Part shown: positions 7,851 to 15,161 of the stretch, piece after piece
How the letters are laid out: the number at the start of each line of letters is the position of its first letter
Position numbering within the stretch: the first letter of the stretch is position 1
Source of the DNA: Alsobacter sp045348435
GTDB lineage: Bacteria; Pseudomonadota; Alphaproteobacteria; Rhizobiales; Beijerinckiaceae
DNA: 64,000 nucleotides
Direction of reading: 5' to 3'
Assembly (NCBI RefSeq): GCF_045348435.1
Contig: NZ_CP157484.1
Span: 2,480,001-2,544,000, forward strand
The notes under the pieces: model-generated
Seen by the model: the letters and a program-made list of their open reading frames with translations, nothing else
Database searches by the model: none
What the model was told of the DNA's origin: nothing
Position numbers and translations under genes: made by a program

Positions 7851-8007
7851 CGTGGACCTCCCATCAACGTCCTGCCTTTCAACGCGTTTTCGCGTTTCGG
7901 GTTCGATGCGGGCCGCGTCGGGCCTCCGAGGCCGTTGACACCGGGGCGCTTTTCCCTTTCGTGACGGGTCCGCCAGCGGCGGTTGCAACAACGGTCGGAG
8001 AAGGACG

Positions 8008-9057
8008 ATGCAGCTCGGAATGATCGGTCTGGGGCGCATGGGCGCCAACATCGTTCGCCGCCTGATGCGCAACGGGCATTCCTGCGTCGTCTATGACCGC
8101 AATCCGGAGCCGGGCCGCCAGCTGGCGGCGGATGGGGCGACCGCCGTCGCCGACCTCGCCGGCATGGTGGCGGCTTTGCAGGCGCCGCGCCGCATCTGGC
8201 TGATGCTGCCCGCCGGCCCCGTCACGGAAGCCACCCTGGGCGAGCTCGCCGCCCTGCTCTCGCCCGGCGACGTGCTGATCGACGGCGGCAACGCCTTCTG
8301 GAAGGACGACATCCGCCGCGCCGGCGAGCTGAAGGCCAAGGGGATCCACTATCTCGACGTCGGCACCAGCGGCGGCGTCTGGGGCCTGGAGCGCGGCTAT
8401 TGCCTCATGATCGGCGGCCCCAAGGAGGTCGTCGACGCCATGGACCCGATCTTCGCCGCGCTGGCGCCGGGGATGGGCGACATCCCCCGCACGCCGGGCC
8501 GGACCGGCGACCCCCGCGTCGAGCAGGGCTACCTGCACGCCGGCCCGAGCGGCGCCGGGCATTTCGTCAAGATGATCCACAACGGCATCGAATACGGGAT
8601 GATGCAGGCCATCGCCGAGGGCTTCGACATCCTGCGCCACGCCGACAGCCCGGAGCTTCCGGCCGAGCATCGCATGACGCTCGATGTCGCCGAGATCGCC
8701 GAGGTCTGGCGCCGCGGCAGCGTGATCACCTCCTGGCTGCTCGACCTCACCTCCTCCGCCCTGGCGTCGGATGGAGAACTGGCCGGCTATTCCGGCTTCG
8801 TCTCGGATTCAGGCGAGGGGCGCTGGACCGTGCAGGCCGCCGTCGAGGAGGCCGTGCCGGCCGAGGTGCTGACCGCCGCCCTCTACGCCCGCTTCCGCTC
8901 CCGGCAGGAGCACACCTTCGCCGAGAAGGTGCTGTCGGCCATGCGGATGGGCTTCGGCGGCCATGTCGAGCCGCCCGTGGCCAAGTCGGCCCCCGAGGCG
9001 ACCGGGACCAGGGACGTCGAGATCAAGGGTCCGATCAGCAAGGGACCGGCGGCGTGA
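8008..9057 (+). CDS. gnd: 6-phosphogluconate dehydrogenase, decarboxylating (short type)
   Basis: A 349-residue enzyme that oxidises 6-phosphogluconate to ribulose 5-phosphate and CO2. The N-terminal Rossmann motif is GLGRMGANI (about 7-15). Substrate-site blocks follow: IDGGNAFWKDD, LDVGTSGGVWGLERGYCLMI and GPSGAGHFVKMIHNGIEYG. Its length is that of the short, usually NAD-preferring GndA/YqeC-type enzymes rather than the 470-residue classical Gnd. Its stop overlaps the GTG start of gluconokinase (GTGA), so the two are translationally coupled. Together they make a gluconate or 6-phosphogluconate catabolic unit. The gene diverges from the DUF6496 gene. Confidence 0.94.
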   Translation: MQLGMIGLGRMGANIVRRLMRNGHSCVVYDRNPEPGRQLAADGATAVADLAGMVAALQAPRRIWLMLPAGPVTEATLGELAALLSPGDVLIDGGNAFWKDDIRRAGELKAKGIHYLDVGTSGGVWGLERGYCLMIGGPKEVVDAMDPIFAALAPGMGDIPRTPGRTGDPRVEQGYLHAGPSGAGHFVKMIHNGIEYGMMQAIAEGFDILRHADSPELPAEHRMTLDVAEIAEVWRRGSVITSWLLDLTSSALASDGELAGYSGFVSDSGEGRWTVQAAVEEAVPAEVLTAALYARFRSRQEHTFAEKVLSAMRMGFGGHVEPPVAKSAPEATGTRDVEIKGPISKGPAA

Positions 9058-9590
9058 CGCGTTCCGTTTCGCCGGCCGCTCCGGTCGGCGTCGTCATCAT
9101 GGGCGTGGCGGGTTCGGGCAAGACCACGACCGCGCGCAACCTCTCCCGGGCGCTGGGCTGGGCCTATCGCGACGCCGACGAGTTCCACCCGCCGGAGAAC
9201 ATCGCCAAGATGAGTCGCGGCGAGCCTCTCACGGACGAGGACCGCTGGCCCTGGCTGCGCGCCATCGCGGCCTGGCTGGCGGAGCGCCTGGCGGCGGGCG
9301 AGAGCGTCATCGTCACCTGCTCGGCCCTCAAGCGCGCCTATCGGGACATCCTCGCCGCAGGTCGCCCGGATGTGCGGCTCGTGCTGCTGGCCGGCGACCG
9401 GGACCTGATCGGGGCCCGCATGAAGGCGCGCAAGCACCACTTCATGCCGACGAGCCTGCTCGACAGCCAGTTCGCCGCGCTCGAGCCGCCCGGGCCGGAC
9501 GAGGGCGTCGTGACCGTGTCGGTCGTCCAGAGCCCCCGCGCCGTCGTCCACGACATCATCGCCTGCCTCGGGCTGGACGCGGCGGGCTGA
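9054..9590 (+). CDS. gntK: Gluconokinase (GntK type)
   Basis: A 178-residue P-loop kinase with Walker A GVAGSGKT at residues 17-24. The GntK-typical stretches are DADEFHPPENIAKMSRGEPL (substrate region), WPWLRAIAAWL, CSALKRAYRDILR-like (here VTCSALKRAYRDIL) and KHHFMPTSLLDSQFAALE. It phosphorylates D-gluconate to 6-phosphogluconate, the substrate of the enzyme encoded just upstream. The start is GTG at 9054, overlapping the gnd stop by four bases, which fixes the start. No gluconate transporter is adjacent. Downstream is a 0.6-kb block of repeats rather than another gene. Confidence 0.94.
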   Translation: MTRSVSPAAPVGVVIMGVAGSGKTTTARNLSRALGWAYRDADEFHPPENIAKMSRGEPLTDEDRWPWLRAIAAWLAERLAAGESVIVTCSALKRAYRDILAAGRPDVRLVLLAGDRDLIGARMKARKHHFMPTSLLDSQFAALEPPGPDEGVVTVSVVQSPRAVVHDIIACLGLDAAG

Positions 9591-9613
9591 GACCGCACGG
9601 GCTCCACGCTCCA

Positions 9614-9726
9614 GTCATCCCCGGCGGTGCGCAGCGCCTGGAAAGGATCGAGGAGGTTCGGCGAGGCGCGCCCGTCGCCCGGCCTCCTGGATCCCCTTCC
9701 CGCGCCTTCGGCGCGCCGGGGATGAC
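9614..9726. repeat. Dispersed repeat with 13-bp inverted ends
   Basis: A 113-base unit bounded by a perfect 13-bp inverted repeat (9614-9626 and 9714-9726), with a GC-rich interior. In one frame it translates to the VIPGAPKAREGDP-like string seen in many spurious alphaproteobacterial ORFs, a mark of a widely dispersed intergenic repeat. It lies directly downstream of gntK and may act as a 3' hairpin. Confidence 0.65.
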
Positions 9727-9753
9727 GGGGCGTGTTGGGGAAGCCTGCAGCGC

Positions 9754-9857
9754 GCCCCCTCGCCCCGGAACGGGGAGAGGGTTGGGGTGAGGGGCGGCGG
9801 GCATCCCCTCATCCGACCTCGCTGCGCTCGGCTGCGTTCTCCCCGTACCGGGGAGAA
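9754..9857. repeat. Dispersed repeat of the CTCCCCG...CGGGGAG class
   Basis: Contains two related hairpins: CCCCG/CGGGG at 9763-9767/9771-9775, and a 9-bp stem at 9837-9845/9849-9857 with a 3-base loop. Between them is the GAGGGTTGGGGTGAGGGG stretch, whose minus-strand translation gives the PHPNPLP motif. This is a very common intergenic repeat of alphaproteobacteria and other proteobacteria. Confidence 0.7.
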
Positions 9858-9907
9858 GGAAACGCGCGTTTAGCTCCGCGACCTTTCGGCCCGGAGGGTG
9901 GAGGGCG

Positions 9908-9995
9908 GCGCGGAGCGGCGACGCTGGGGACCCCACGGCGAGTGGGGTGGTTGGAAAAGTGAGCCGGGAGGCCGCCAGGCCCCGCCGCTCCGCGC
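9908..9995. repeat. Nested inverted repeat
   Basis: A perfect 13-bp inverted repeat (9908-9920 with 9983-9995) encloses a second 6-bp hairpin (CCCCAC 9931-9936, GTGGGG 9942-9947). The unit forms a long, GC-rich hairpin if transcribed. It is part of the hairpin series discussed under the candidate RNA at 9908-10170. Confidence 0.6.
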
Positions 9996-10170
9996 GCAGC
10001 GTTGGAGGATGAAAGGAAGATCCCGGGGCGCTTTCAGCCCCTTCGCGCTTCGCTGGTCGGATCTTGTCTTCCGTCCGCCGCTTCTGACCGGGTGGTGAGC
10101 CCGGCCTTCGACGGCCGCCGCCCCTGGTCCACGTCCTCACGCCTGCAGACGCCCCTCCGTGGACCAGAGC
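9908..10170 (-). ncRNA. Candidate structured transcript downstream of a strong minus-strand promoter
   Basis: Transcription from the promoter at 10177-10205 would start near 10170. The first bases would fold into a 10-bp hairpin (10124-10133 with 10158-10167). Further hairpins follow without interruption: 10102-10106/10113-10117, 10088-10092/10100-10104 (the last two sharing a few bases), 10017-10023/10059-10065 enclosing 10025-10029/10037-10041, and the long nested hairpin 9908-9995. I recognise no RNase P, tmRNA, SRP or 6S RNA signature. The alternative is that this is only a run of dispersed repeats. The 3' end is not defined; it is set here at the last large hairpin. Confidence 0.27.
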
Positions 10171-10176
10171 GCTCCC

Positions 10177-10205
10177 AACATAGGAATATTTTCTAAACCT
10201 GTCAA
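10177..10205 (-). promoter_or_regulatory. Strong sigma-70-type promoter on the minus strand
   Basis: Read on the minus strand: TTGACA (10205-10200), a 17-base spacer (10199-10183) and TATGTT (10182-10177). It matches the vegetative consensus and lies in an AT-rich island of an otherwise very GC-rich region. The -35 box begins 14 bases beyond the lipoprotein stop codon. No conserved gene lies downstream on this strand before 9591. Confidence 0.6.
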
Positions 10206-10218
10206 GCCGCCCTGCGCG

Positions 10219-10638
10219 TCAGCGCACGACCTTGACCAAGCGGTTGTCGGCGAAGAGGTAGAGCGCCTTGCCGGTCGGCTCCATGTAGAGGATCGTGGTC
10301 TCGCGCCGGGCGCGCGGGCTGGACCCCGTCTGCACGCTGAGCGGCTCGCCCTTGACGGCCACGAGTTCGCACTCGGTGAGGCCGATCAGCCCCTCCCCCT
10401 CCCGGCCGCGGAACTTCGACGGGTCGATCGACAGGTCCGCGGTGCAGCGCCCATCCTCCGCCACGACGGCCTCCGTGGTGGCGACGCGCGCCGTGGCGCT
10501 CTTGTCGTTGGCGAAGCCGCTGACCTCGACCGCGCAGCCGCCGAGCGCGGCCGCCAGCGCGGCGACGGCCCCGACGCGCAGCGCCAGCGCGCCGGCGTCC
10601 TCCAAGGCGGACCCGATGGCCCGCGCCGCATGCTTCAT
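10219..10638 (-). CDS. Hypothetical lipoprotein
   Basis: A 139-residue protein with a hydrophobic N-terminal segment ending in a lipobox, ALGGC, and continuing AVEVSGFANDKSATARVATT. It should be lipid-anchored after signal peptidase II cleavage. The remaining 100 residues contain four-strand-like segments (EGLIGLTECELVAVKGEPLS, TTILYMEPTGKALYLFADN) but no family I recognise. The ATG at 10638 overlaps the holC stop (ATGA) and has GGAGAG upstream, so it is the third gene of the pepA-holC operon. Its link to those genes is unknown. Confidence 0.72.
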   Translation of the reverse strand: MKHAARAIGSALEDAGALALRVGAVAALAAALGGCAVEVSGFANDKSATARVATTEAVVAEDGRCTADLSIDPSKFRGREGEGLIGLTECELVAVKGEPLSVQTGSSPRARRETTILYMEPTGKALYLFADNRLVKVVR

Positions 10639-11102
10639 GCTTTTCTCTCCCAGCGACCCGTGTCGTTCTGCTGCCAGTAGCTCAATTCGACGGCGGGCGC
10701 CGACGGATCGCGTCCCTTGAGGCTCTTCCATACGACCCTCGCCGCCGCCACCGCCTCGTCGTCCCGGCCGTCGAAGATCAGGACCAGGCGCTGATAAGCG
10801 TCCGCGTCGGGCGGAATTGGGGCGCCGTCGACCAGGAAGCGCACCTGCGCCTGGTTCGGGTTGCCCAACTCGGTGGTGATCACGATAGGCTCGCGGGCCG
10901 CGCCCGGATCCTTGTCGGACGCGTGCGGCAGGAAGCTCTCCTCCGAGAAGGTCCAGAGATGGTCGTCCAGCGCCGCGACCCGCTCCGGCGAAGGCGCGTG
11001 CACCACGGCGCGCCAGCCGCGGGCGACGCTGCGCTCCAGCAGCTGCGGGAGCACGGCCTCCATGTCCTGCCGCAGCAGGTGGTAGAACAGGACCTCGGCC
11101 AG
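10635..11102 (-). CDS. holC: DNA polymerase III subunit chi
   Basis: The chi subunit joins the clamp-loader complex to SSB. The protein shows the HolC pattern: EVLFYHLLRQ at the N-terminus, then LEAVLPQLLERS-like, RGWRAVVHAPSPERVAALDDHLWTF in the Rossmann-like fold, a glycine/proline loop, and the C-terminal ELSYWQQNDTGRWERKA. No ATG, GTG or TTG lies in frame between the pepA stop and an internal methionine at 11063, which would remove the conserved first strand. CTG at 11102 has GAGGG exactly six bases upstream and yields MAEVLFYHL, so I call CTG as start (155 residues). The stop overlaps the lipoprotein ATG by four bases. Confidence 0.85.
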   Translation of the reverse strand: MAEVLFYHLLRQDMEAVLPQLLERSVARGWRAVVHAPSPERVAALDDHLWTFSEESFLPHASDKDPGAAREPIVITTELGNPNQAQVRFLVDGAPIPPDADAYQRLVLIFDGRDDEAVAAARVVWKSLKGRDPSAPAVELSYWQQNDTGRWERKA

Positions 11103-11104
11103 GA

Positions 11105-12649
11105 TCAGCCCTCGTAGTGGTCCGCCACCAGGCGATCGAGAAGGCGCACGCCCCAGCCCGACGCCCAGCCGCGATTGGTCTCGCTCTGCGGCGAACCCAT
11201 GCCGGTGCCGGCGATGTCGAGATGCGCCCAGGGCGTGTCGTTGACGAAGCGCTTCAGGAACTGCGCCGCCGTGATCGAGCCGGCGTGGCGGCCGCCGGAA
11301 TTCTTCACGTCGGCGAACTTGCTGTCGATGATCTTGTCATAGGCGGCCGAGAGCGGCAGGCGCCACACCCCCTCCTTCGTCGCCTTGGCGGCGGACGACA
11401 GCTTCTCGCACAAGGCGTCGTCGTTGGAGAACAGCCCGGCGTTCTCCTGGCCGAGCGCGACCAGGACCGCGCCCGTCAGGGTGGCGAGGTCGATCATGAA
11501 GGCCGGCTTGAAGCGGTCCTGCACGTACCAGAGCACGTCGGCCAGCACGAGGCGGCCTTCGGCGTCGGTGTTGATGATCTCGATGGTCTGGCCCGACAGC
11601 GAGCGGACGATGTCGCCGGGGCGCTGGGCGTTGCCGTCGGGCATGTTTTCCACGAGGCCGATCACCCCGATGGCGTTCACCTTGGCCTTACGGGCGGCCA
11701 GCGCGTGCATGAGGCCGACCACGCAGGCCGCGCCGGCCATGTCGCCCTTCATGTCCTCCATGCTGGCGGAGGGCTTGATCGAGATGCCGCCGGAATCGAA
11801 GCAGACGCCCTTGCCGATGAAGGCGACGGGCTTCGCGCCGTCCTTGGCGCCCTTTCCGGCGTCCTTGCCGGCCTCCTTGCCGCCGCCCTTCGCGCCGTTC
11901 CAGCGCATCACGACGACGCGGCTTTCCTTGCGCGAGCCCTGGCCCACGGCCAGCAGCGCCCGCATGCCGATCTTCTCCAGCTTCTTCTCGTCGAGGATCT
12001 CGACCTCGACGCCGAGCTTCTCCAGCTGCGCCGCGCGGCGGGCGAACTCCTCCGGGTCGAGCACGTTCGGCGGCTCGTTGACGAGGGTGCGGGCCAGCAT
12101 CACGCCCTCGCCGATCGCCTCGCGGGCGCGGTGGGCCTTGCCGGCCGCCTTGGGATCGGCCACGGCGATGACCACGTCGACCTCGCCGGCCGCCTCGTCG
12201 TCGGGCTTCTTGGTCTTGTACTTGTCGAACGCGTAGGCGCGCAGCGTCATGCCGAGCGCGAGATCGGCCGCCGCCTCCGCGTCGTTGCGCAGGCCGGCGG
12301 GGCCCTCGTGGAACAGCAGCGTGACGGACTTGCTCTTGCCCACCCGGCCCAGGACGGCGCCGCCGAGGCCGACGTAGTCCGTCTCGGCGCGCTCGGACGC
12401 CCCGCCGACGCCGACCACGACGAGCCGCGACGCCTGGAGCCCGGGAGGCGCGAGGATCGACAGGCCGCTGGACGCCTTGCCCTTGAAGCTCTCCGCCGCC
12501 ACGGCCCGCGCGATCGCGTCGGCGGCGGGCTTGCCGATCATCTCATGCACGCTGGAGGGAAGCGTGAGGTCGTCTCCCATGAGAACGACCAGGGCGCCGG
12601 ACGCAGGCAGGCTCGGGGCCGCGAAGGAGACTTTCAGACGCTCTGACAT
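11105..12649 (-). CDS. pepA: Leucyl aminopeptidase (M17)
   Basis: A 514-residue cytosolic, two-metal aminopeptidase of family M17. The metal and active-site motifs are present: GKGVCFDSGGIS (Lys280, Asp285 area), MKGDMAGAA and the signature NTDAEGRL at about 360-367. The N-terminal macro-like domain spans about 1-170. It releases N-terminal residues, preferably Leu. Odd point: a 20-residue Gly/Lys/Ala-rich insert at about 253-272 lies just before the first metal ligand. The start at 12649 is chosen for MSERLKVSFA and the GGAGCG ribosome site. It is the first gene of the minus-strand pepA-holC-lipoprotein operon and diverges from lptF. Confidence 0.95.
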   Translation of the reverse strand: MSERLKVSFAAPSLPASGALVVLMGDDLTLPSSVHEMIGKPAADAIARAVAAESFKGKASSGLSILAPPGLQASRLVVVGVGGASERAETDYVGLGGAVLGRVGKSKSVTLLFHEGPAGLRNDAEAAADLALGMTLRAYAFDKYKTKKPDDEAAGEVDVVIAVADPKAAGKAHRAREAIGEGVMLARTLVNEPPNVLDPEEFARRAAQLEKLGVEVEILDEKKLEKIGMRALLAVGQGSRKESRVVVMRWNGAKGGGKEAGKDAGKGAKDGAKPVAFIGKGVCFDSGGISIKPSASMEDMKGDMAGAACVVGLMHALAARKAKVNAIGVIGLVENMPDGNAQRPGDIVRSLSGQTIEIINTDAEGRLVLADVLWYVQDRFKPAFMIDLATLTGAVLVALGQENAGLFSNDDALCEKLSSAAKATKEGVWRLPLSAAYDKIIDSKFADVKNSGGRHAGSITAAQFLKRFVNDTPWAHLDIAGTGMGSPQSETNRGWASGWGVRLLDRLVADHYEG

Positions 12650-12913
12650 GCAAACGCTCCGGACGGGTGCGGGAGAAACGATCGGGATGGGCGAACTCGG
12701 ACCTGACGGGTCATAACGTTTCGTCGGAAGCTGCGCCAGTGCGCCGGACGGCCGCGCCGGCGCGCCGCGTCCCGCCCGGCGATCCGCCACGCCGGCGCCG
12801 CGATCGTGAGCGATTCAAGCCCGCGACGACGCGTTCCGGGCCGCCCCGATCCTTGCCGCCGCGCGTGGAAGCCTTTACCGCTGTCGCACGATGCACGACG
12901 CCGAAGCCCCCAG

Positions 12914-14065
12914 ATGAGCCTGCTGGACCGCTACATCTTCCGGATCGCCGGCGTCGCCTGCCTGGCGACCCTGCTGAGCCTGACCGGCGTGATCTGGATC
13001 TCGCAGGCGCTGCGGGAGGTCGATCTGCTGACCGGCAAGGGTCAGACGATCATGATGTTCCTCACCATCACCAGCCTCTCGCTTCCCGCGCTGGTCACCA
13101 TCATCGCGCCCGTGGCGCTCTTCATCGCGACCGTCTACGCGCTGAACAAGCTGAACGGCGATTCCGAGCTGATTGTCATGAGCGCGGCCGGCGTGCCGCC
13201 CGGGCGAATCCTGCGCCCGTTCCTCGGCCTCACGATGATCGTCGCCGTCCTGGTGCTGGCCATGACGACCTGGGCCATGCCGGCGAGCTTTCGCGCCCTG
13301 CGCGACCTCATCACCAGCGTGCGGGCCGACTTCGTGTCCAACGTGGTCAAGGAAGGCCAGTTCACCACGCTCGACCTCGGCATCACCTTCCACTACCGCG
13401 AGAAGGCCGGGGAGGCGCTCCTCGGCATCTTCATGCAGGACCGGCGCGACAAGACCAAGCCCGCCATCTACATCGCCGAGCGCGGCCAGACGGTGGAGAT
13501 CAACGGCTCGCCCTATCTCGTGCTGGAGAACGGCAGCGTGCAGCGCGAGCAGCCGGGCTCGTCCGACCCGGCCATCGTGGTGTTCCAGCGCTACGCCATC
13601 GACCTCAGCCAGTTCGGATCCGACGGCGACACGCCCGTCTACAAGCCGCGCGAGCGCCCGACCGCGATGCTGCTGAACCCGGACGTCAACGAGGTCTATT
13701 ACAAGATCCCGGGCAACGCCGGCCGCTTCCGCACCGAGCTGCACGACCGCTTCTCCGCCCCTCTCTACTGCTTCGCCATGATGGCGATCGCCTTTGCGGC
13801 GCTGGGCACGCCGCGCACCACGCGCCAGGGCCGCGGCGCGGCGATCGGGGCCGCCATCGTGGCCGTCGGCCTGGTGCGAATCGCGGGCTTCGCGATCTCC
13901 AGCCTGATTCCGCGCGCCGGCTGGGCCGTGCCCCTCGCCTACCTGGCGCCGCTGCTGGCCTGCGCGGTCGCGCTGGGGATCGCCTTCGCGCCGACGCTGG
14001 GCGTGCGCGGCGGGGCGCGCCTGCGCCGCGCGCCGACCCCCGCGCACGCCGCGGCGGCGGGCTGA
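12914..14065 (+). CDS. lptF: LPS export ABC transporter permease LptF
   Basis: A 383-residue inner-membrane protein of the YjgP/YjgQ family. It pairs with LptG and the LptB ATPase to extract lipopolysaccharide from the inner membrane. Three membrane helices are at the N-terminus (MSLLDRYIFRIAGVACLATL onwards), then a beta-jellyroll periplasmic domain, then three helices before the Arg/Pro-rich end. The DRYIFR start is typical of LptF. The ATG at 12914 is used; the upstream frame is arginine-rich and not family-like. lptG follows after 10 bases. Gene order pepA (divergent)-lptF-lptG-lptD is standard for alphaproteobacteria. Confidence 0.94.
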   Translation: MSLLDRYIFRIAGVACLATLLSLTGVIWISQALREVDLLTGKGQTIMMFLTITSLSLPALVTIIAPVALFIATVYALNKLNGDSELIVMSAAGVPPGRILRPFLGLTMIVAVLVLAMTTWAMPASFRALRDLITSVRADFVSNVVKEGQFTTLDLGITFHYREKAGEALLGIFMQDRRDKTKPAIYIAERGQTVEINGSPYLVLENGSVQREQPGSSDPAIVVFQRYAIDLSQFGSDGDTPVYKPRERPTAMLLNPDVNEVYYKIPGNAGRFRTELHDRFSAPLYCFAMMAIAFAALGTPRTTRQGRGAAIGAAIVAVGLVRIAGFAISSLIPRAGWAVPLAYLAPLLACAVALGIAFAPTLGVRGGARLRRAPTPAHAAAAG

Positions 14066-14075
14066 CGGAGCCGCC

Positions 14076-15161
14076 ATGGTGATCGGCCTCACCCTCGGGC
14101 GCTACCTGGCGGCGCGATTCGTGCGCACCATCACGGGCGTCTTCGTCACCGTGTTCGTGCTCATCTACACGCTGGACTTCGTGGAGCTCGTGCGCCGCAC
14201 CGGCGACGTGGCGGACCTGTCCACCGCCCTGCTGGCCGAGCTCGCCTTGTTCCGAACCCCCGCCGTGGCCGAGCAGATCCTGCCCTTCGCGGTGCTGTTC
14301 GGCTCGATGGCAGCGCTGCTGAACCTGTCGCGCAAGCTGGAGCTCGTGGTGATGCGCGCCGCAGGCGTGTCGGTCTGGCAGTTCCTCGCCCCGCCGCTCC
14401 TCGTGGCGGTGGGATTCGGCGTGTTCGCGGCCACGGTCTACAACCCGGTTTCGGCGAAGCTGAAGGAGCGCGCCATCCAGGTGGAGACCGCCAAGCTCGG
14501 CCGCAGCAAGGGCGCGGGCGAGAAGGAGCTCTGGATCCGCCAGCGCAGCCTCGACGGACAGGCGATCATCCGCGCCGACCGCTCGATGGCGGCCGGCACC
14601 CAGCTCAGCCGCGTCACCGTCTTCGAGTTCGCCAAGGACGGCTCCTTCATCGACCGCGTCGAGGCCCGCGAGGCGACTCTGCGCGACGGATATTGGGAGC
14701 TCGCGGAGGCCCGGATCACGGGTGTGGGCGTGGAGCCACAGAGCTTTTCTTCTTACCTCCTGTCGACCAATCTGACCCCCGATCAGGTGCGGAATTCCTT
14801 CTCTTCAGCGGAGACCATTCCCTTCTGGGAGCTGCCGGAACTGGCCGCCAGGACCGAATCCGCGGGCCTCGACGCGACCCGTTATCGCCTGCAGTTTCAA
14901 TCGCTTCTGGCGCGTCCTTTGCTCTTCGTCGCAATGGTGTTCATCGCCGCGTCCGTTTCGTTAAGATTTTTCCGTTTTGGTGGCGTGGCGAAGATGGTTC
15001 TCGGTGGCGTGACGGCGGGCTTCGTGCTCTATGTCGTCACCCAGTTGGTGGAGGATCTCGGCGCGGCAGGACTCCTCTCGGCTTCAGTCGCGGCATGGTC
15101 GCCGGCGGTGGTCGGGAGTTTGCTCGGAACGCTCGCACTCCTGTATCAAGAGGACGGGTGA
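14076..15161 (+). CDS. lptG: LPS export ABC transporter permease LptG
   Basis: A 361-residue partner of LptF. It begins LTLGRYLAARFVRTITGVFV, the LptG hallmark, and has the same layout: N-terminal membrane helices, periplasmic jellyroll (about 130-260) and three C-terminal helices. A Tyr/Phe-rich coupling helix lies between. It forms the LptB2FG complex that feeds LPS to LptC, LptA and LptD. Its stop TGA shares one base with the ATG of lptD (TGATG), indicating translational coupling of inner- and outer-membrane components. Confidence 0.94.
   Translation: MVIGLTLGRYLAARFVRTITGVFVTVFVLIYTLDFVELVRRTGDVADLSTALLAELALFRTPAVAEQILPFAVLFGSMAALLNLSRKLELVVMRAAGVSVWQFLAPPLLVAVGFGVFAATVYNPVSAKLKERAIQVETAKLGRSKGAGEKELWIRQRSLDGQAIIRADRSMAAGTQLSRVTVFEFAKDGSFIDRVEAREATLRDGYWELAEARITGVGVEPQSFSSYLLSTNLTPDQVRNSFSSAETIPFWELPELAARTESAGLDATRYRLQFQSLLARPLLFVAMVFIAASVSLRFFRFGGVAKMVLGGVTAGFVLYVVTQLVEDLGAAGLLSASVAAWSPAVVGSLLGTLALLYQEDG

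Noticed and set aside
9556..10140. A 194-codon open frame on the minus strand with a GTG start just after the orphan promoter
   Set aside because: It is built of dispersed repeats (its translation contains the PHPNPLP and VIPGAPKAREGDP-type strings common to spurious ORFs) and overlaps the end of gntK. I keep the region as a possible RNA, not as a protein gene.
9900..10170. Identity of the candidate RNA as RNase P RNA, tmRNA, SRP RNA or 6S RNA
   Set aside because: None of the signature sequences I would expect for RNase P (GAGGAAAGTCC core), SRP (GGTCAGG/GGAAG tetraloop region) or tmRNA (tRNA-like ends, tag reading frame) is present, and no open 6S-like bubble is evident.
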